Shown here: in pieces, positions 61,932 through 64,000 of the stretch | Layout: the number at the start of each line of letters is the position of its first letter | Numbering within the stretch: the first letter of the stretch is position 1 | Source: Microbacterium sp. LWO12-1.2 | Lineage (GTDB): Bacteria > Actinomycetota > Actinomycetes > Actinomycetales > Microbacteriaceae | Length of the DNA: 64,000 bases | NCBI RefSeq assembly: GCF_040675875.1 | Contig: NZ_JBEGII010000001.1 | Location: 248,001-312,000 of the forward strand | Direction of reading: 5' to 3' | Made by a program: the position numbers and the translations under genes | Notes under the pieces: generated by a model | Seen by the model: only the letters and a program-made list of their open reading frames with translations | The model's database searches: none | Told to the model about the DNA's origin: nothing

Positions 61932-62920
61932 TGACCACGCGCGTTCTGGTGACGGGAGCCGGGGGACCGGCAGGAGTCGCGGTCATCAGGTCTCTGCTGC
62001 GTCGTTCCGACCTCACGGTGTTCGCGGCCGACATGGACGGCTGGGCGAGTGGCCTGTACCTGGTACCGGCAGAACAGCGGCGGCTGGTGCCGCCCGGACG
62101 AGACGAGGACTTTGTGCCCGCGCTCGTGCGCCTCGTGGCGGAGGACGCGCTCGACCTCGTGATCTCCACCGTCGACGTCGAACTCGTAGCCGTCGCCGGA
62201 CGTCGCGAGGAGCTGGCTCCGGCCGTGTTGGCGGCGCCGTCCGCCGAGACGCTGCACACCGCGCTCGACAAGCTGTCTCTCGCCGAGCGCTGCGCGCCGA
62301 CAGGGTTCGCTCCGCGCACTGTCCTCGCAGGGCCCGATGCGCAGAACGTGGACTGGGAGTTCCCTGTCTTCGCCAAGCCTCGTCAGGGTGCGGGCAGTCG
62401 CGGGGTGCGCCTGGTCCCTGATCGCGCCGCGCTCGACGCACTGCCGTTGGACGAGGGCCTCATCGTGCAGGACTTCCTCCCCGGTGAGGAGTACTCGGTC
62501 GACGTGATCGCCGATGCCGAGGGCAACATCGTCGCCGCGGTGCCTCGCACGCGGGCCCGAGTGGACTCGGGTGTCGCGATCGCCGGACGTACCGTGCGCG
62601 ACCCCGAGCTCGAAGGCACTGCTGCGGCGCTCGCACGCGCCATCGGTCTCGTCGGCGTCGCCAACGTCCAGCTGCGACGGGATCGCTCGGGCCGTGCGGT
62701 GCTGCTCGAGATCAACCCGCGGTTCCCGGGTGCGCTGCCGCTGACCATCGCCGCCGGTGTCGACATCCCGTCCCTGGTGGTCGACCTGTTCCTCGGGCGC
62801 GAGCTTCCCGCTCTGGTGCCGTTCCGCGAGGTCGCCTCGGTGCGCTTCTTGGAGGACATCATCGTCGAGGTGGAGGACGTGCTTGTCTCGGCGCATGCCG
62901 GGCATCAGGAGGAGTCGTGA
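61931..62920 (+). CDS. ATP-grasp domain protein
   Basis: 329 residues. A Rossmann-like N-terminal part (VLVTGAGGPAGVAVIRSLL) precedes the ATP-grasp fold with FPVFAKPRQGAGSRGVRLV (nucleotide loop) and VLLEINPRFPGALPLTIAAG (metal-binding Glu and Asn). It is like the carbamoyl-phosphate-synthase-type short proteins of glycan clusters. It should activate a carboxylate and join it to an amine or other nucleophile; an amine freed by the upstream deacetylase is an attractive but unproved acceptor. Overlaps both neighbours. Confidence 0.82.
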   Translation: MTTRVLVTGAGGPAGVAVIRSLLRRSDLTVFAADMDGWASGLYLVPAEQRRLVPPGRDEDFVPALVRLVAEDALDLVISTVDVELVAVAGRREELAPAVLAAPSAETLHTALDKLSLAERCAPTGFAPRTVLAGPDAQNVDWEFPVFAKPRQGAGSRGVRLVPDRAALDALPLDEGLIVQDFLPGEEYSVDVIADAEGNIVAAVPRTRARVDSGVAIAGRTVRDPELEGTAAALARAIGLVGVANVQLRRDRSGRAVLLEINPRFPGALPLTIAAGVDIPSLVVDLFLGRELPALVPFREVASVRFLEDIIVEVEDVLVSAHAGHQEES

Positions 62921-63630
62921 GCCACGAGGCGCTGCGCGGTGACCACCACGTGCACTCCACGTTCTCCGACGACGCCGTCTCCACCCTGGTCGAGAACGTC
63001 GCTGCGGCTGCGGCGATCGGGTTGACCACGCTCAGGCTCGTGGACCACGTGCGCCAGAGCACGACCTGGGTGCCCGAGTATCTCGAGGCCGTGCGCGCCC
63101 TCGAGATCCCGGAGGGGCTCACGGTGCTCACGGGCGTGGAGGCCAAGATCCTGAATGCGGCGGGCGACCTCGACATCCCGGCCCTGCCTGCGGGGATCGA
63201 CCGCATCCTGATCGCCGATCACCAGTTCCCCGGGATCGATGGTCCCCTCGGTCCCACCGCGGTGCGCGAGCGCATCGCGGACGGATGGGGGAAGGCCGAC
63301 GTGCTCGATCAGTTCGTCTCGGCGCTCATCGCCGTGATGAGGCGGTATCCGGGCAACCAGCTCGCGCACTGCTTCTCGCTCCTCCCCAAGATCGGGCTCG
63401 CCGAGAGCGAGCTCGGCGCCGAGCGGGTGGAGGCGTGGGCACGCGCTGCAGCCGAGAGCGGAACCCTGGTCGAGGTGAACGAGAAGTGGGGATGCCCCGA
63501 GGCCCCGACGCTTGCGGCGCTGCGCTCCGCAGGGGTCGAGATCGTCGCCTCCACCGACAGCCACGTGGCCTCGGATGTCGGACGCTACCGCCGCGTCACC
63601 GCACTGTTGGCGGGGGAATCCGGATCCTGA
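62917..63630 (+). CDS. PHP-domain phosphoesterase
   Basis: 237 residues. DHHVHSTFSDDA at the start, a central Glu in LTGVEAKIL, ADHQFPG, AHCFSL and STDSHVASDVGRY near the end are the metal-binding motifs of PHP hydrolases of the histidinol-phosphatase type. The substrate is unknown; in this cluster a phosphorylated sugar or sugar-linked compound is possible. The GTG start overlaps the ATP-grasp gene by 4 nt. Confidence 0.84.
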   Translation: MSHEALRGDHHVHSTFSDDAVSTLVENVAAAAAIGLTTLRLVDHVRQSTTWVPEYLEAVRALEIPEGLTVLTGVEAKILNAAGDLDIPALPAGIDRILIADHQFPGIDGPLGPTAVRERIADGWGKADVLDQFVSALIAVMRRYPGNQLAHCFSLLPKIGLAESELGAERVEAWARAAAESGTLVEVNEKWGCPEAPTLAALRSAGVEIVASTDSHVASDVGRYRRVTALLAGESGS

Positions 63631-64000
63631 TGGCAGACCTCACCTGGCTCGAGACCGCCTTCGTCGTCTTCCTGCTGATCTGCGTGTTCGTGGGCACCCT
63701 GCCCGTGATCAACACCGGTCTGCAGTTCCTGTCGCTGCCGCTGCACGCGTTCCGCAACCACTACGCCAAGGCCGCGCCGTACCACCCGCGCGTGGCGGTG
63801 CTGATCCCGGCGTGGAACGAGGGCCTGGTCATCGGGCCTGCGATCGAGCGGCTGCTCCAGCTGGAGTACCCCGCAGATCGTCTGCGCGTCTTCGTCGTCG
63901 ATGACGCCTCGACCGACGACACACCGGACATCGTCACCGCGAAGGCGGCCGCCTATCCTGGCCGAGTCGTGCATCTGCGGCGCGAAGTCGGCGGCGAGGG
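63630..64000 (+). CDS. GT2 family glycosyltransferase, cut by the window edge
   Basis: The first 123 codons. One membrane helix at about 10-35, then the GT-A start VAVLIPAWNEGLVIGPAIERLL and VFVVDDASTDDTPDIV, the nucleotide-binding part of processive GT2 enzymes such as poly-GlcNAc synthases. The ATG overlaps the stop of the PHP gene (TGATG). A deacetylase upstream fits with a polymer of N-acetylated sugars, but the specificity cannot be read from the fragment. Confidence 0.85.
   Translation, partial: MADLTWLETAFVVFLLICVFVGTLPVINTGLQFLSLPLHAFRNHYAKAAPYHPRVAVLIPAWNEGLVIGPAIERLLQLEYPADRLRVFVVDDASTDDTPDIVTAKAAAYPGRVVHLRREVGGE

Overview
The window is GC-rich, densely packed DNA from an actinobacterium, most probably Microbacteriaceae and perhaps Microbacterium; the genus is an inference from overall protein character, not a database result. 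Supporting signs are leaderless genes (a TANNNT box 6-7 nt before an ATG or GTG), many GTG starts, ATGA/GTGA overlaps, CIRCE control of a solitary groES, and typical actinobacterial DUF4012, RarD, DUF2277 and THUMP-like methyltransferase genes. I see no tRNA, rRNA, CRISPR array, transposase or phage gene.

Positions 1-29,869 form a surface-polysaccharide locus of the Wzx/Wzy type, made of blocks in alternating orientation. It holds a BY-kinase/co-polymerase (plus the first codons of another such gene at the left edge), a membrane protein with a Pro/Gly tail, and a six-gene core operon with two decayed or very small ORFs inside it. That operon encodes a WbpM/PglF-like dehydratase, a fused WbpL-WbpV-like protein, a WbuB-like transferase, a NeuD/PerB-like acetyltransferase and CapE-CapF-CapG. 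The opposite strand carries wzx, a perosamine-synthase-like aminotransferase, a glycosyltransferase and gmd. Then follow wzy, more glycosyltransferases, a UDP-sugar dehydrogenase, a nucleotidyltransferase, a DUF4012 protein, a second aminotransferase/acetyltransferase pair, and a 920-residue glycosyltransferase with an RgpF-like domain. The genes predict UDP-L-FucNAc and GDP-perosamine (probably N-acetylated), a 6-deoxy-HexNAc as initiating sugar and possibly a uronic acid.

Positions 29,866-38,820 are a border region: signal peptidase I, a polytopic acyltransferase, a MauE-thioredoxin fusion, a Tat-exported small protein, an AraC-type regulator, an HprK-like kinase fused to a PqqD domain, a second BY-kinase, a low-molecular-weight tyrosine phosphatase and VanZ. 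The AraC gene lies between two copies of one promoter module (operator half-sites, -10 box, leader block, hairpin and start codon all at the same spacing). One copy drives the Tat-exported gene and the other precedes a decayed paralogue of it.

Positions 38,880-60,661 are mostly housekeeping: ppx, coaA, glmS, acpS-alr-tsaE-tsaB-rimI-tsaD, two tandem paralogous membrane proteins, a methyltransferase, groES, rarD, a branched-chain amino acid ABC system (livK facing livHMGF, with an unusual exported domain on LivH), guaB and a DUF2277 gene. Three different palindromic repeats occur in the spacers here.

The right end (60,888-64,000) starts a second possible glycan cluster: a response-regulator receiver fused to a PIG-L deacetylase, an ATP-grasp protein, a PHP phosphoesterase and a truncated GT2, all overlapping by 1-4 nt. 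With the HprK-PqqD/AraC/Tat region, this is the best candidate for an undescribed system.
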